This document shows positions 26,032-35,305 of a stretch of 64,000 nucleotides of DNA, in pieces. The first letter of the stretch is position 1. Each line of letters begins with the position of its first letter. Below the pieces are notes generated by a model. The model ran no database searches, was not told the DNA's origin, and saw nothing but the letters and a program-made list of their open reading frames with translations. Made by a program: the position numbers and the translations under genes. Source of the stretch: Streptomonospora mangrovi (GTDB lineage: Bacteria > Actinomycetota > Actinomycetes > Streptosporangiales > Streptosporangiaceae); assembly GCF_027604915.1 (NCBI RefSeq), contig NZ_JAJAQC010000033.1:20802-84801 (forward strand). The letters run 5' to 3'.

Positions 26032-27015
26032 CTACTCCCCTGCGCCCCCCGCGTCCCCGGCGCGCAGTCGGGGGATCACCTCGTTGGCGTAGAAGTCGAA
26101 GAAGCCGTCCTGGTCGGGGCCGATCTGGCTGACGTAGACCTCATCGGCCCCCGCCTCGTAGTAGGGCCGGATCGCCGCCAGGTGCGCCTCGGGGTCGGGC
26201 CCGCACGGCACCTGCGCGGCCACGCGCTCCTCGGTGATCAGCTCGTCGGTGACCTGGCGGAAGTGCCGGGGCAGCGGCAGGATCTGGGAGGTCTCCCCCG
26301 GCAGGGCGTCGTTGGGCCACTGCCGCCGGGCCAGCGCCCGCGCCTGCGCGGCGTCGGGACCCCAGCAGACGTGCAGGCCGCCCTGCACCGGCCGGCCCTC
26401 GCCGCCGCTGGCGCGGAACTCCCGCACGGTGTCGGCGGCGGGACCCATGATGATGAGCCCGTCGGCGATCCGCCCGGCGGTGTCGGCGGCCTTGGGGCCG
26501 AAGGCCGACATCAGCACCCTCGGCGGCTCCTCGGGCAGCGTGTAGATCCGGGCGCCGTCCACCGTGTAGTGGGTGCCCCGGTGCGAGACCAGCCGACCGG
26601 TCCACAGCTCGCGCATGAGCCCCACGGCCTCTTCGAGCATCTCCAGCCGCTCGGGCGCCGAGGGCCAGGGGTCGCCGAAGATGTGCTCGTTGAGCGCCTC
26701 GCCGGTGCCCACGCCCAGTGCGAACCCGCCGGGCAGCAGCGCGCCGGCGGTGGCGGCGGCCTGGGCGACGATCGCGGGGTGGATCCGCCGGATGGGGCAG
26801 GTCACGGCGGTGGTCACCGGCAGCGGGACGGTCTCGCCGATGGCGCCGATGACCGGCCAGACGAACGACGCCTGGCCCTGCCGGTCCAGCCAGGGGTGGA
26901 AGTGGTCGGAGATCCACAGCCCGTCGAACCCGGCCTCGTGGGCCATGCGCGCCTGGCGCACGAGTTCGCGGGGCGGATGCTGCTCGGTCGACAGGAAGTA
27001 CCCGATGCGCGGCAC
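26032..27015 (-). CDS. F420-dependent LLM-class oxidoreductase (TIGR03557-like)
   Basis: A 327-residue TIM-barrel flavin/F420 oxidoreductase of the luciferase-like group. The N-terminus PRIGYFLSTEQHPP, then GLWISDHFHPWLDRQG, and LGVGTGEALNEHIFG are characteristic of the F420-dependent glucose-6-phosphate-dehydrogenase-like TIGR03557 family. The GTG at 27015 follows GAAGGAGA. The substrate is unknown; glucose 6-phosphate cannot be assumed. It shows the organism uses coenzyme F420, as does the Ddn-like protein at 41312. Confidence 0.88.
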   Translation of the reverse strand: MPRIGYFLSTEQHPPRELVRQARMAHEAGFDGLWISDHFHPWLDRQGQASFVWPVIGAIGETVPLPVTTAVTCPIRRIHPAIVAQAAATAGALLPGGFALGVGTGEALNEHIFGDPWPSAPERLEMLEEAVGLMRELWTGRLVSHRGTHYTVDGARIYTLPEEPPRVLMSAFGPKAADTAGRIADGLIIMGPAADTVREFRASGGEGRPVQGGLHVCWGPDAAQARALARRQWPNDALPGETSQILPLPRHFRQVTDELITEERVAAQVPCGPDPEAHLAAIRPYYEAGADEVYVSQIGPDQDGFFDFYANEVIPRLRAGDAGGAGE

Positions 27016-27272
27016 GGCTCTCCTTCGGCGTGGTGGGAGGAACGAGGAACGCGGCGGGCGGCACGCGGGGCGGCGGGCGCCGCCGGCACCGGGCCGCGCC
27101 GGCGGCCGACGGCTGACGGCTGACGGCCAACCGTCGACGCCGGATCCCGGCGGACGCGGACTCGACGACCTGCGCGGGTGCGACGACCTGCACCGACGCG
27201 GTGGCGTGCGCGGTCGCCCTGGCGTGACGTGCGCGGGCGCGGCGGCCCGCTGTCGCACCGCCGCGCCGCCGT

Positions 27273-27294
27273 CCCCCCGGGCGCCGCCGGGGGG
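27273..27294 (-). terminator. hairpin terminator of the DUF2267 gene
   Basis: Perfect 8-bp arms CCCCCCGG and CCGGGGGG around a 6-nt loop lie 4 bp beyond the DUF2267 stop. A short tandem GACGGCT repeat (about 27107-27125) lies further along in the same gap. Confidence 0.6.
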
Positions 27295-27298
27295 CGGA

Positions 27299-27697
27299 TC
27301 AGGTGCCGCCGCGACTGCCCGCGAGCGTGAACCGCCGCAGGTCCTCGGGCAGGCCGCCGCGCACCTTGGTCATCACGTTGACGGTGGCCTCGTCCAGCAC
27401 CTCGAACACGGCGCGGGCGGCGTAGGACGCCTGCGACCGGTCGGCGTGGGCGCGCGCGGCCACCCGGTCCACGAACTCGTCCTGGCCGAAGCGCTCGGTG
27501 GGGTCGTACTGGTCGGTGACGCGGCGCACGTTCTCGCCGATCTCCTGCGGGAGCTGCGCGGCGAGGTCGTCGGCGAGGTCGGGGTTGATCCGCTCGGCGA
27601 CCGTTTCGAGCGTGGCCCGGGTGAACGCCTCGGCGCTCCCACGGCTGTCCAGGCGGGCGCGGGCCTGCACCTGTCCGATGAACGCGTCGTGCTGCAT
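27299..27697 (-). CDS. DUF2267 domain protein
   Basis: A 132-residue all-helical protein matching DUF2267: MQHDAFIGQVQARARLDSRG, then TLETVAERINPDLADDLAAQ and LPQEIGENV, followed by a second related helical half (FVDRVAARAHADRSQASYAA). The two halves look like an internal duplication of the same domain. Such proteins are often found in stress-related contexts but their role is unknown. The ATG follows GGAGG by 5 nt. It is monocistronic. Confidence 0.85.
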   Translation of the reverse strand: MQHDAFIGQVQARARLDSRGSAEAFTRATLETVAERINPDLADDLAAQLPQEIGENVRRVTDQYDPTERFGQDEFVDRVAARAHADRSQASYAARAVFEVLDEATVNVMTKVRGGLPEDLRRFTLAGSRGGT

Positions 27698-28253
27698 CTC
27701 GCCCTCCAGTCCTGGCGCGTGTGTGCGTGCACTCCGCCCGGCCTGCGCGGGCCTGTCGGCCGGGCGGACGGTTTCGCCACCGGGTCCGCTACCACGGGGG
27801 CCGCGAGGTATGCGCGGCGGCGCGCACGGGCCGCGACGGTTTCCGGCGCACCGGTGCGGGTTAGTCGGCCGGTAGCTGTAACGGAGCGCACGAAGAGAAC
27901 GCGGGCCGCCGCTGGCAGCGCCGCGACCGCACAGCAGCGCAGTGCACGACAGCGGAGCGCCGGGCGGGACCGGCCCGTTCCACGCGGACCGGCCCCGGTG
28001 TCCGGCATCTGCTCATACGCCTTACCTCCAGGCAACGGAGGCATCGCCATCGTAGAAGTGGCGTGTGACAATTTCGGGTGGCAGGCGCCGCGGCACCGCA
28101 CCCCCGGGCGGGCCTGACGCGGGACCGGCCGGTCCCCGCACCGGCGGGCCGGCGCCGCTCCGGCACCGGTCCGACGTACCCCTGGTGTTCGTCCGCCGAT
28201 CGCCTCCCGGCGGTGGCTTCTGCGCGCGCACGTTCGAGGAATGGGAGTAGCCC
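27698..28253. other. 556-bp intergenic region upstream of the sulfotransferase
   Basis: No convincing gene was found on either strand. There is a less GC-rich stretch at about 28040-28080 (containing TGACAATTT) that may hold the promoter, and a small stem CCTCC-N7-GGAGG near 28026-28042. A GGGAG ribosome-binding site precedes the next gene. Confidence 0.5.
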
Positions 28254-29342
28254 GTGGCACAGCGGCTTGTCCTGCACATAGGTGTGCAGAAATCAGGAAC
28301 GACGTATCTGCAACAGATGATGCAGGACCGCGCGCGCGAACTGGCCGCGATCAACGTCCTGTACCCCGTCCCGCCCCGCCGGCCCGATGCCGGGCGGCTC
28401 AACCACCACGAGACCGCCTCCTACGGCCTGCTCGGCACCGAGTACCCGTGGGTGACCGAGGAGCGCTCGGCCCAGGAGAAGGCATGGTGGGCCAACCTGC
28501 GCAAGCAGGTGCGCGACTGGTCGGGCACCGCGATCGTCTCGGCCGAGGCGCTGTCGGTGGTGCGGACCGACGCCGCGCGGCGCACCATCGAGGAGTTCGG
28601 CGTGCCGGAGAACACCGACGTGTTCATCACCGGGCGCGGCCTGGGCAAGCTGCTGCCGTCGGTGTGGCAGCAGCACGTCCGCAACGGCCACGCCACCAGC
28701 TACGACCGCTACCTGCGCCAGCTCGCCCGGCAGCGCGACCGGGGCTGGGAGGAGTTGGAGCAGGACCCCAAGACCCACCTGTGGCGGGCGTTCGCCCTCG
28801 GCCGGCTGGCCCAGCGGTGGGCCGCGCTCGTGGGTCCCGAGCGGGTGACACTGGTCACCAACCCGGGCTCGCCCGCCGACCGGCTGTGGCACCGCTTCCT
28901 GGAGGCCATCGACCTGGGCGACACCTCGGGCCTGCCCGCCCCCGACACCGCCACCACCGTGCACAGCGGGGTGACGGCACCGGAGGCCGAGGTGCTGCGG
29001 GCGGTCAACGGCAACCTGATGGGGGAGGGGTGGGACCGGGCCTCGACCCGCAAGCTCCGGACGCAGGTCATCGAGGAGTTCGCCGGGCGCGAGAAGCGGG
29101 GACCGCGCCTGGGCGTCCGCTCGGGGTTCCGCGACCGGGTCGCCGCCTGGAGCCGGGAGGACATCGACGATCTGCGCGAGTCGAAGGTGCGGATCGTCGG
29201 TGACATCGCCGAACTCCACTACGACCCCGAGAGCGAGCCGGCCGAGCCCACCCCCGCCGAGATCGCCGAGGCCGCCGGCACCGCCGTGCGCGCCGCCGCC
29301 GACTGGGCGCCCAGCCGCCGCGAGGCGGCCAAGGCCAAGTAG
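28254..29342 (+). CDS. PAPS-dependent sulfotransferase
   Basis: A 362-residue protein that should transfer sulfate from PAPS to an unidentified acceptor. The 5'-phosphosulfate loop is visible at the N-terminus (LHIGVQKSGTTYLQ, Lys13-Thr17), and the 3'-phosphate-binding region fits ITGRGLGKLLPSVWQQHV. It resembles the actinomycete sulfotransferase-family proteins that sulfate lipids, glycans or natural products. It starts at GTG 28254 after a GGGAG site. It stands alone; a sulfatase is encoded 8 kb away (37282) but is not linked. The tail is Ala/Glu-rich and probably disordered. Confidence 0.82.
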   Translation: MAQRLVLHIGVQKSGTTYLQQMMQDRARELAAINVLYPVPPRRPDAGRLNHHETASYGLLGTEYPWVTEERSAQEKAWWANLRKQVRDWSGTAIVSAEALSVVRTDAARRTIEEFGVPENTDVFITGRGLGKLLPSVWQQHVRNGHATSYDRYLRQLARQRDRGWEELEQDPKTHLWRAFALGRLAQRWAALVGPERVTLVTNPGSPADRLWHRFLEAIDLGDTSGLPAPDTATTVHSGVTAPEAEVLRAVNGNLMGEGWDRASTRKLRTQVIEEFAGREKRGPRLGVRSGFRDRVAAWSREDIDDLRESKVRIVGDIAELHYDPESEPAEPTPAEIAEAAGTAVRAAADWAPSRREAAKAK

Positions 29343-29388
29343 CGCACGGCGGCCCGCGCACCGGCGTGGGCGCCCGGCGGTCAGCCGA

Positions 29389-29432
29389 CGCGCACGCGGC
29401 GGCCCCGGAGATCCGGGGCCGCCGCGTGCGCG
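29389..29432. terminator. 20-bp perfect bidirectional hairpin terminator
   Basis: Arms 29389-29408 and 29413-29432 pair perfectly over 20 bp with an AGAT loop, between the convergent sulfotransferase and monooxygenase genes. Confidence 0.8.
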
Positions 29433-29567
29433 CGGGGACACGGGCCTACGGGGACGCGGGCGAGCGGCGGGGGCAGGCGCTCGACGTGCGGCGGGGTGCG
29501 GCGGCACGCCCCCTCCCCCACGGCTCCCCTCCCCTGTCCCCGCCCTGTCCCGCCCCTCCCGCCTGCC

Positions 29568-30797
29568 TCACGCGTCGGCGGGCGGGGTAGGCGGGTAGTC
29601 GCGGACGGTGAAGCGCGCGAGCTGGGTCGACACCCGGTTCTCGCCACCCAGCAGGCGCGCGCTCACGGCGGCGGGCAGGCGCGGCAGGGCGCCCAGCACC
29701 CAGCCCGCCATGCGGACCTCCAGCGGCGAGCGGGGCACCAGAGTGCGCATCGCGCGGGGACCGAACTCGCGGCTGCGGCGCACGTAGTCGCCGATCTCGG
29801 CGGCGTAGCCGGCCAGGGCGGCGCGGTGGTCGCCCCCGGCCGCCGCCAGGTGCCCGGCCAGCACGTAGGCGGCCACGAACGCCACCGTGGTGCCGCCGCC
29901 CACCGCCGGACCGGGGGCGTACCCGGCGTCGCCCACGAGCGCGACCCGGCCGCGCCACCACTCGTCCATGCGGATCTGGCTGATGGAGTCGAAGTAGAAG
30001 TCGGCGGCGCCCGCCGCCTCCTCCAGCAGCCGGGGCACCTGCCAGCCGTCGTCGGCGAACATCTCCCGCAGCAGGCGGACCTGCGCGCCGGTGTCGCGGT
30101 GGTCGAACGGCACCTCGGCGTGGCGGCGGAGGAACACCGCGCGGGCGTCACCCGTCTGCCAGACCGGGTAGAGGCCGACCAGCCGGTCCACGGCGTTGTA
30201 AAGGGCCATGCGCCCGTCCAGGGCGAGGTGGTTGGGCACGGTGAAGGCGCTGAGGTAGCCGCCGAGGAAGCGCCGGTAGCGCTCCTCCGGGCCGAACGCC
30301 AGCCGGCGGACGGTGGAGTGCAGGCCGTCGGCGCCGACGACGAGGTCGAAGCGGCGCGGCGGCGCGTGCTCGAAGGCGACCTCCACCCCGCCGGCGTCCT
30401 CGCGCAGGGCGCTGACGGAGTCGCCGAAGACGTACTCGACGTCGTCGCGCGTGGCGGCGTGCAGGATCCGGGCCAGCTCGCCGCGCAGCACCTCGACGTG
30501 GCGGTCGGCGGAGGCGGCGGGCAGCCCGCCCAGGTCGATCTCGACCGGTCGGCGGCCGGGCCGCTCCAGGGTGATGGCGGCGGTGCCGGTGGCGGCCTCG
30601 CGGATCTCCGCCAGCACGCCCATGCGCTCGGCGATCTCGACGGCGGGCTCGAACAGGTCCACGGCGTGGCCCCCGGTGCCCATGCGGAGTTCGGGCGTGC
30701 GCTCGACCACGACCGGGGTGTGGCCGTGTCGGCGCAGCCAGTAGGCCAGGACCGGGCCGGCCACGCTGGCTCCGGAGATCAGCACGGTCAGCGCCAT
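29568..30797 (-). CDS. FAD-dependent monooxygenase (TetX/PHBH-like)
   Basis: A 409-residue flavoprotein aromatic hydroxylase: the ADP-binding loop ISGASVAGPVLAYWLRRHG, a DG motif (LVVGADGLHSTVR) and the second FAD motif (VALVGDAGYAPGPAVGGG). Such enzymes hydroxylate aromatic compounds, and some inactivate antibiotics such as tetracyclines or rifamycins. The ATG follows GGAGG. It is divergent from a TetR regulator, with two 22-bp operators between them, an arrangement typical of inducible detoxification. The substrate cannot be read from sequence. Confidence 0.87.
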   Translation of the reverse strand: MALTVLISGASVAGPVLAYWLRRHGHTPVVVERTPELRMGTGGHAVDLFEPAVEIAERMGVLAEIREAATGTAAITLERPGRRPVEIDLGGLPAASADRHVEVLRGELARILHAATRDDVEYVFGDSVSALREDAGGVEVAFEHAPPRRFDLVVGADGLHSTVRRLAFGPEERYRRFLGGYLSAFTVPNHLALDGRMALYNAVDRLVGLYPVWQTGDARAVFLRRHAEVPFDHRDTGAQVRLLREMFADDGWQVPRLLEEAAGAADFYFDSISQIRMDEWWRGRVALVGDAGYAPGPAVGGGTTVAFVAAYVLAGHLAAAGGDHRAALAGYAAEIGDYVRRSREFGPRAMRTLVPRSPLEVRMAGWVLGALPRLPAAVSARLLGGENRVSTQLARFTVRDYPPTPPADA

Positions 30798-30814
30798 GGT
30801 GTCCTCCCTCGTTT

Positions 30815-30836
30815 GTTTACTTACCGGAAGGTAAAC
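30815..30836. promoter_or_regulatory. TetR operator copy 1
   Basis: A 22-bp inverted repeat GTTTAC-N10-GTAAAC with an inner TACCGGAA core, 18 bp upstream of the monooxygenase start. Confidence 0.75.
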
Positions 30837-30865
30837 CTAACCGGCGCCGAACGCCGCCGTCAACG

Positions 30866-30887
30866 GTTTACTTTCCGGTAGGTAAAC
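30866..30887. promoter_or_regulatory. TetR operator copy 2
   Basis: A second 22-bp GTTTAC-N10-GTAAAC repeat with inner TTCCGGTA, 51 bp (about five helical turns) from copy 1 and 62 bp before the regulator start. The two fit one consensus and lie on the same face of the DNA. Confidence 0.75.
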
Positions 30888-30949
30888 GAACGCGGATCCA
30901 CCGCGGGCGCACTAGTCTCGATGCGTCGATCGACCGAGGAGGGGTGCGG

Positions 30950-31603
30950 GTGCCACGAGCGCGCAGCGGCGAGACCCGGGAGCGGATCCAGGCCGCCGCC
31001 CTGGACCTGTTCAGCGAGCAGGGCGTCCAGCAGACGAGCCTGCGGGCGATCGCCGAGCGGCTGGGGCTGACCAAGCCGGCGCTCTACTACCACTTCCCCT
31101 CGCGCGAGGAGCTGGTGCGCAGCCTGGTCCAGCCGCTGATCGAGGACATCGAGGAGCTGATCGCGCGCGACGAGGCCGCCGGGTCCACCGACCCGCGCGC
31201 GCTGCTCGGCGGGTACTTCGACGCGAGCTGCCGGCACCGCCGGGTGACCGCGCTGGTCGCCCGGGAGCTGGCGACGCTGTCCTACCTGGACCTGGGCGCG
31301 CGCGTCATGGACTGGCGGCGGCGGCTCATCGCGCTGCTGGCGGGGCCTGAGCCCGACCTGACCGCCCAGTGCCGCGCGGTCACCGCCATCGGCGGGCTGT
31401 CGGACTGCCTGGTGTTCTTCGGCGACGCCGATCCGAGCGAGCTGCGCCCGGCGGTGCTGGCGGCGGCGCTGTCGGCGCTCGGCATCGAGGACGCGGAGGA
31501 CGCCGAGGGGGCGGCGGACGCTGAAGGCCGGAGGGCCGCAGAGGAGCCAGAGGGACCGGAGAAGCGGGAGGCGGGGAAACCCGAGGCCGCCGGAGGCGCC
31601 TGA
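30950..31603 (+). CDS. TetR-family repressor of the monooxygenase
   Basis: A 217-residue regulator: N-terminal helix-turn-helix (LDLFSEQGVQQTSLRAIAER then KPALYYHFPSREELV), a helical ligand domain, and an acidic Glu/Ala-rich tail (from about residue 180). The GTG at 30950 was chosen over 30944 because GAGGAGG ends 7 nt before it. Divergence from the FAD monooxygenase with twin operators makes that gene the likely target and its substrate a plausible inducer. Confidence 0.87.
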   Translation: MPRARSGETRERIQAAALDLFSEQGVQQTSLRAIAERLGLTKPALYYHFPSREELVRSLVQPLIEDIEELIARDEAAGSTDPRALLGGYFDASCRHRRVTALVARELATLSYLDLGARVMDWRRRLIALLAGPEPDLTAQCRAVTAIGGLSDCLVFFGDADPSELRPAVLAAALSALGIEDAEDAEGAADAEGRRAAEEPEGPEKREAGKPEAAGGA

Positions 31604-31628
31604 GGCGGGTCAGGAGCGGCGGGGCTCG

Positions 31629-33923
31629 TCAGTCGGCCGCGCGCGCCTCGACCAGCACCGCCTGCGCCGGGAACAGCCGGGGCATCGGCACGCCCAGGGC
31701 GCCCAGCGCGGCGCCGCCGAGCACCGGTGCCGGAGTGTCGGCGTGCATCCAGGCGGGCGCGCCCGCCGCCCCGCGCGTGGGGTCGCCCAGGTCGGTGCGG
31801 TGGCGCAGCGTGTAGGTCCGATCGGGGTCGAGGCCGGGCAGCGGGGTGCGGCCGGGCTGCTCGGCCGCCGCCGTGGCCAGTTGCGCGAAGCAGTACAGCG
31901 CGTGGTCGCGGCCGGGCGAGACGACCCCGTGCAGCAGCGCGGCGGGGTCGGTCTGCTCCGCGCGCACGGTGCGGCCGGTGCGCAGCAGCGGGCGGAACTC
32001 GCGGACCATGGCGGTCCAGGCGGTGAGGGCGGCGAGGTCGCGTTCGCCGCAGCGGGTGAGGTCCCATTCGATCCCGGAGTGGCCGAACAGGGCGGTGCAC
32101 AGCCGGAACGCGAGGTCGGTGCGGCGGTGCGTGGTGTGGGCGACGGGCGGGCCGACGTGGGTGCCGACGAGTTCGGGCGGCAGCAGCAGGCCGGTCCAGC
32201 GCTGGACGGCCTGGCGCTCCAGGGGGTCGTTGCAGTCCGAGGCCCACACGCGCTCGGCGCGGTCGAGGATGCCCAGGTCGATGCGGGCGCCGCCGCTGGA
32301 GCAGGACTCGAACTCCACGTCGGGGTGGCGCTCGCGCAGCGCGTCCAGCAGGGCGTACAGCGCGCGGGTCTGGCGGTGCACGCCGGGCACGCGGCGCCCG
32401 GCGCCGCCCGGTGCGCCGCCGGGTTCGGCGCGGTGCACGGCCTCGTAGAGGTCGCGGTTGTGGTCCCACTTGACGTAGGCGATGGGGTAGCGGGTCAGCA
32501 GCGCGTCGAGGCGGTCGTGGACGAGCCGCCAGGTGTCGGGGCGGGCGAGGTCGAGCGCGTACTGGTGGCGCCAGGTGCGGCCGGGGTCGCCCTCGGGGTG
32601 GAGCAGGCGGGTGGGGTCGGTGCGCACCAGGTCGGAGTCGAGGTTGGCCATCTCCGGCTCGACCCACAGGCCGAAGTCCATGCCGAGGGCGTGGACGTGG
32701 TCGATGACCGGGTCCAGCCCGTGCGGCCAGGTGTGCGGGTCGACCTCCCAGTCGCCCAGGCCGGACCGGTCGCCGCGCCGCCCCAGGAACCAGCCGTCGT
32801 CGAGCACGAACCGCTCGACCCCGACCTGCGCCGCGCGGTCGGCCAGGGCGCGCAGCCGGTCGAGGTCGTGGTCGAAGTAGACGGCCTCCCAGGTGTTGAG
32901 CACGACGGGGCGCGGGCGGACCGGGTGCCGGGGGCGGGCGCGCAGACTGCCGTGCAGGCGCGCGGAGAGCCCGTCGAGCCCGTCGGCGGAGTGGCAGAAG
33001 ACGATCTCGGGGCCGGTGTAGGCCGCGCCGGGGTCGAGCCGGATCTCGCCGGGCAGCAGGGCCTCGGCGCCGCCGAGGACGGCGGCGTGGGCTCCGGCGC
33101 CCTCGGGCAGGCGCTCCACCAGGTACTCCTGGTGGCCGCTCCAGGCGACGTGCACCGCCCACACCTCGCCCGCGCCGAACCCGAACCCGGGGGTGCCCGC
33201 CGCCATCAGCAGGGGGCTGTCGTGGCCGGGGCGCCCGCGCAGGGCGCGCCGCAGCAGCGTTCCGTCGCGCATGGGGCCGCGCTGGGGGCTGCGCTCGCGC
33301 ACCCACCGGCCGGTGAGGTCGAGGACCTTCGAGGCGCGGGCGGGCAGCGGGAGGAGCACGCGCAGGGCCGCGAGGTCGTAGGGGGCGGGGCGGGCGGCCG
33401 GGTCGGTGGAGTCGGCGGGGTCGGTGGCGGGGGCGTCGGCGGCCGGGGAGGCGTCGGCGGTCGCGGTGGCGCGGGCGCGCAGGACGCCGAACGCGTCGAG
33501 CCGGTAGCGCAGTTCCACGGCGATCCCGATGTCCGGGTCGTGCAGGTCCAGCGTGAGCGTGTCGGCGCCGTCGTCGCTGCTCCGGCGGTGGCCGCGCAGC
33601 CGCAGGCGCGGGGCGGTGGCGGTGCCCGCCCGGTGCCCGCTGAGGCCGGGCGTCCCGGCCCAGGCGTCGGCCTGGGTGGGCAGCACGGTGAACCCGCGCG
33701 GCGCGTCGGGGGCGCTGTGGGGCACGGCGGGCACCGACGTGGTGCGCAGGTGCTCGGCGAGGTCGGGGGTGAGCGGGCCGAGGTCGGCGCCCCAGTGCAG
33801 CACCTCGGGCAGGCCGCGCCCGGCCATCGGTGCGAGGTCCACGACCAGGCAGGCGCCCGCGCGGCGCAGCACGGCGACCGGGGGGCGGGCGGCGGTGTCG
33901 GGGGTCGGGTCCGGGTCGGGCAC
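31629..33923 (-). CDS. alpha-galactosidase, GH36 family
   Basis: A 764-residue glycoside hydrolase that should release terminal alpha-galactose from oligosaccharides such as melibiose or raffinose. It has an N-terminal beta-sandwich, the TIM barrel with the catalytic nucleophile in YVKWDHNRD (about residue 486), and the acid/base in WASDCND (about 561), plus the FESCSSGGARID stretch typical of GH36. No signal peptide is seen, so it acts in the cytoplasm. It starts at GTG after GGAGG. The LacI-family regulator upstream is a likely controller. No sugar transporter is present in the window. Confidence 0.93.
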   Translation of the reverse strand: MPDPDPTPDTAARPPVAVLRRAGACLVVDLAPMAGRGLPEVLHWGADLGPLTPDLAEHLRTTSVPAVPHSAPDAPRGFTVLPTQADAWAGTPGLSGHRAGTATAPRLRLRGHRRSSDDGADTLTLDLHDPDIGIAVELRYRLDAFGVLRARATATADASPAADAPATDPADSTDPAARPAPYDLAALRVLLPLPARASKVLDLTGRWVRERSPQRGPMRDGTLLRRALRGRPGHDSPLLMAAGTPGFGFGAGEVWAVHVAWSGHQEYLVERLPEGAGAHAAVLGGAEALLPGEIRLDPGAAYTGPEIVFCHSADGLDGLSARLHGSLRARPRHPVRPRPVVLNTWEAVYFDHDLDRLRALADRAAQVGVERFVLDDGWFLGRRGDRSGLGDWEVDPHTWPHGLDPVIDHVHALGMDFGLWVEPEMANLDSDLVRTDPTRLLHPEGDPGRTWRHQYALDLARPDTWRLVHDRLDALLTRYPIAYVKWDHNRDLYEAVHRAEPGGAPGGAGRRVPGVHRQTRALYALLDALRERHPDVEFESCSSGGARIDLGILDRAERVWASDCNDPLERQAVQRWTGLLLPPELVGTHVGPPVAHTTHRRTDLAFRLCTALFGHSGIEWDLTRCGERDLAALTAWTAMVREFRPLLRTGRTVRAEQTDPAALLHGVVSPGRDHALYCFAQLATAAAEQPGRTPLPGLDPDRTYTLRHRTDLGDPTRGAAGAPAWMHADTPAPVLGGAALGALGVPMPRLFPAQAVLVEARAAD

Positions 33924-34270
33924 AGCGCCTCCACTCGCGGTCTCGCCGGGCGGCCGGGCCGTTCAAGGGTAGGCCATGGCCCCGCCCCCGCCCCGGCAGG
34001 CGCGTCGGGGGAAGGGCGGCGCCAAGGCCGGGCGGGGTGGGCGTGGGGGTGGGCACGGGGGCACGCGCGGGGGCGGCTGCGGCGCGGTGTGGGGCTGAGT
34101 GCAGGGGCGGGTGCCGATGGGGTGCGGACCGGCGCCGCAGGGCGCGACTCGGTGGGGACAACGGGACTCAGGGGGACGACGACCCCGCTCGGTGCGGACG
34201 ACGCGGCTCGGTGCGGACGGCGCGGCGGCGGGGACGACGCGGCTCGATGCGGAGCGGCGCGTGTCGGCGG
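33924..34270. repeat. 347-bp intergenic region with degenerate tandem repeats
   Basis: Between the LacI gene and the GH36 gene, 34142-34261 contains imperfect repeats of about 19 bp: GCTCGGTGCGGACGACGCG (34187-34205), a one-base variant directly following (34206-34224), and a third, more diverged copy (about 34242-34261). Weaker related units precede them. The rest shows no gene. Confidence 0.6.
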
Positions 34271-35305
34271 TCAGGCGGACGCGCGGACGATCAGTTCCCA
34301 CGGCGCGGCCATGACCTCGCCGGGCAGCGGCGCGGCGGCGTCCAGGCGCGCGAAGAGCCGGGCGACCTCGCGGGTGAAGTCGAGTTCGCGCGCGCCCACG
34401 GTGGTCAGCGCGGGCGTGATCACCACTCCCTCGGGGATGTTGCCGATCCCCGCCACGGCGAGGCCGCCGGGCACCTCGACTCCGTGGTCGCGGGCCGCCC
34501 ACACGGCGTCGATGGCGGCGCGGTCGGTGGCCGACAGCACGGCGGTGGGCGGATCGGGGCGGCGCAGCAGCTCGCGCACTGCGGCGTAGGCGGCGGGGCG
34601 GGAATCGGCGACGGGCAGCACGAGGGCGGGGTCGACGCCGATGCCGTGGGCGGCGAGCACGTCGCGGTACCCGCGAAGCTTGACCGAGCGGACGCCGTCC
34701 CAGCCGTCCTCGCCGGGGTGGGCCAGGTAGGCGATGCGCCGGTGGCCGGAGGCCACCAGGTGCTCCACGGCGGCGCGGCAGGCGCGGGCGCGGTCCTGGC
34801 GGACGACGTCGAAGCCGTCGGGGGCGAGGTGGTCGTCGAAGACGACGAGCGCCAGGCCCCGGCCCGCCAGCCGGGTCAGCTCGGCGGGGTCCACCCGGCA
34901 GTCGGGCAGTAGGACGGCGCCGTCGACGTAGCGCTCGCGCAGCACCCGCAGGGCCGCGTCGCCGGAGGCGGCTTCGCCCTGCGGCAGCGCCACCACGCCC
35001 AGGCCGCGCTCGGCGGCGCCCGCCTGCATCTGCTCGGCAAGGCGGTCCGACCACGGGCTGGAGGGCGCGGGGTACATGAGCGCGACGAGGTCGGTGCGGC
35101 GGCGGCGCAGGCTGCGCCCGGCGTGGTCGACCTGGTATCCGACCTCGGCGACGGCGCGCAGGACGCGCTGGCGGGTCTCCTCGGGCGGCGGCTTGGCCCC
35201 GCCGCGCCGCCCGTTCAGCACGTAGGACACGGTCGCGGTCGACACTCCTGCCCGGCGCGCGATGTCGCGCTGGGTCGGGCGTGCGGGGGGCTCGGTCACT
35301 GCCAC
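34271..35305 (-). CDS. LacI-family transcriptional regulator
   Basis: A 344-residue sugar-responsive repressor: N-terminal helix-turn-helix and hinge (QRDIARRAGVSTATVSYVLN) and a periplasmic-binding-like domain (RRIAYLAHPGEDGWDGV, VAVAGIGNIPEG). The GTG at 35305 was chosen because a TACGCT -10 (minus strand, 35319-35314) lies 8 nt before it and no Shine-Dalgarno is present, suggesting a leaderless transcript; a TTG at 35314 is the alternative. It lies upstream of the GH36 gene on the same strand and probably controls it. Confidence 0.87.
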   Translation of the reverse strand: MAVTEPPARPTQRDIARRAGVSTATVSYVLNGRRGGAKPPPEETRQRVLRAVAEVGYQVDHAGRSLRRRRTDLVALMYPAPSSPWSDRLAEQMQAGAAERGLGVVALPQGEAASGDAALRVLRERYVDGAVLLPDCRVDPAELTRLAGRGLALVVFDDHLAPDGFDVVRQDRARACRAAVEHLVASGHRRIAYLAHPGEDGWDGVRSVKLRGYRDVLAAHGIGVDPALVLPVADSRPAAYAAVRELLRRPDPPTAVLSATDRAAIDAVWAARDHGVEVPGGLAVAGIGNIPEGVVITPALTTVGARELDFTREVARLFARLDAAAPLPGEVMAAPWELIVRASA

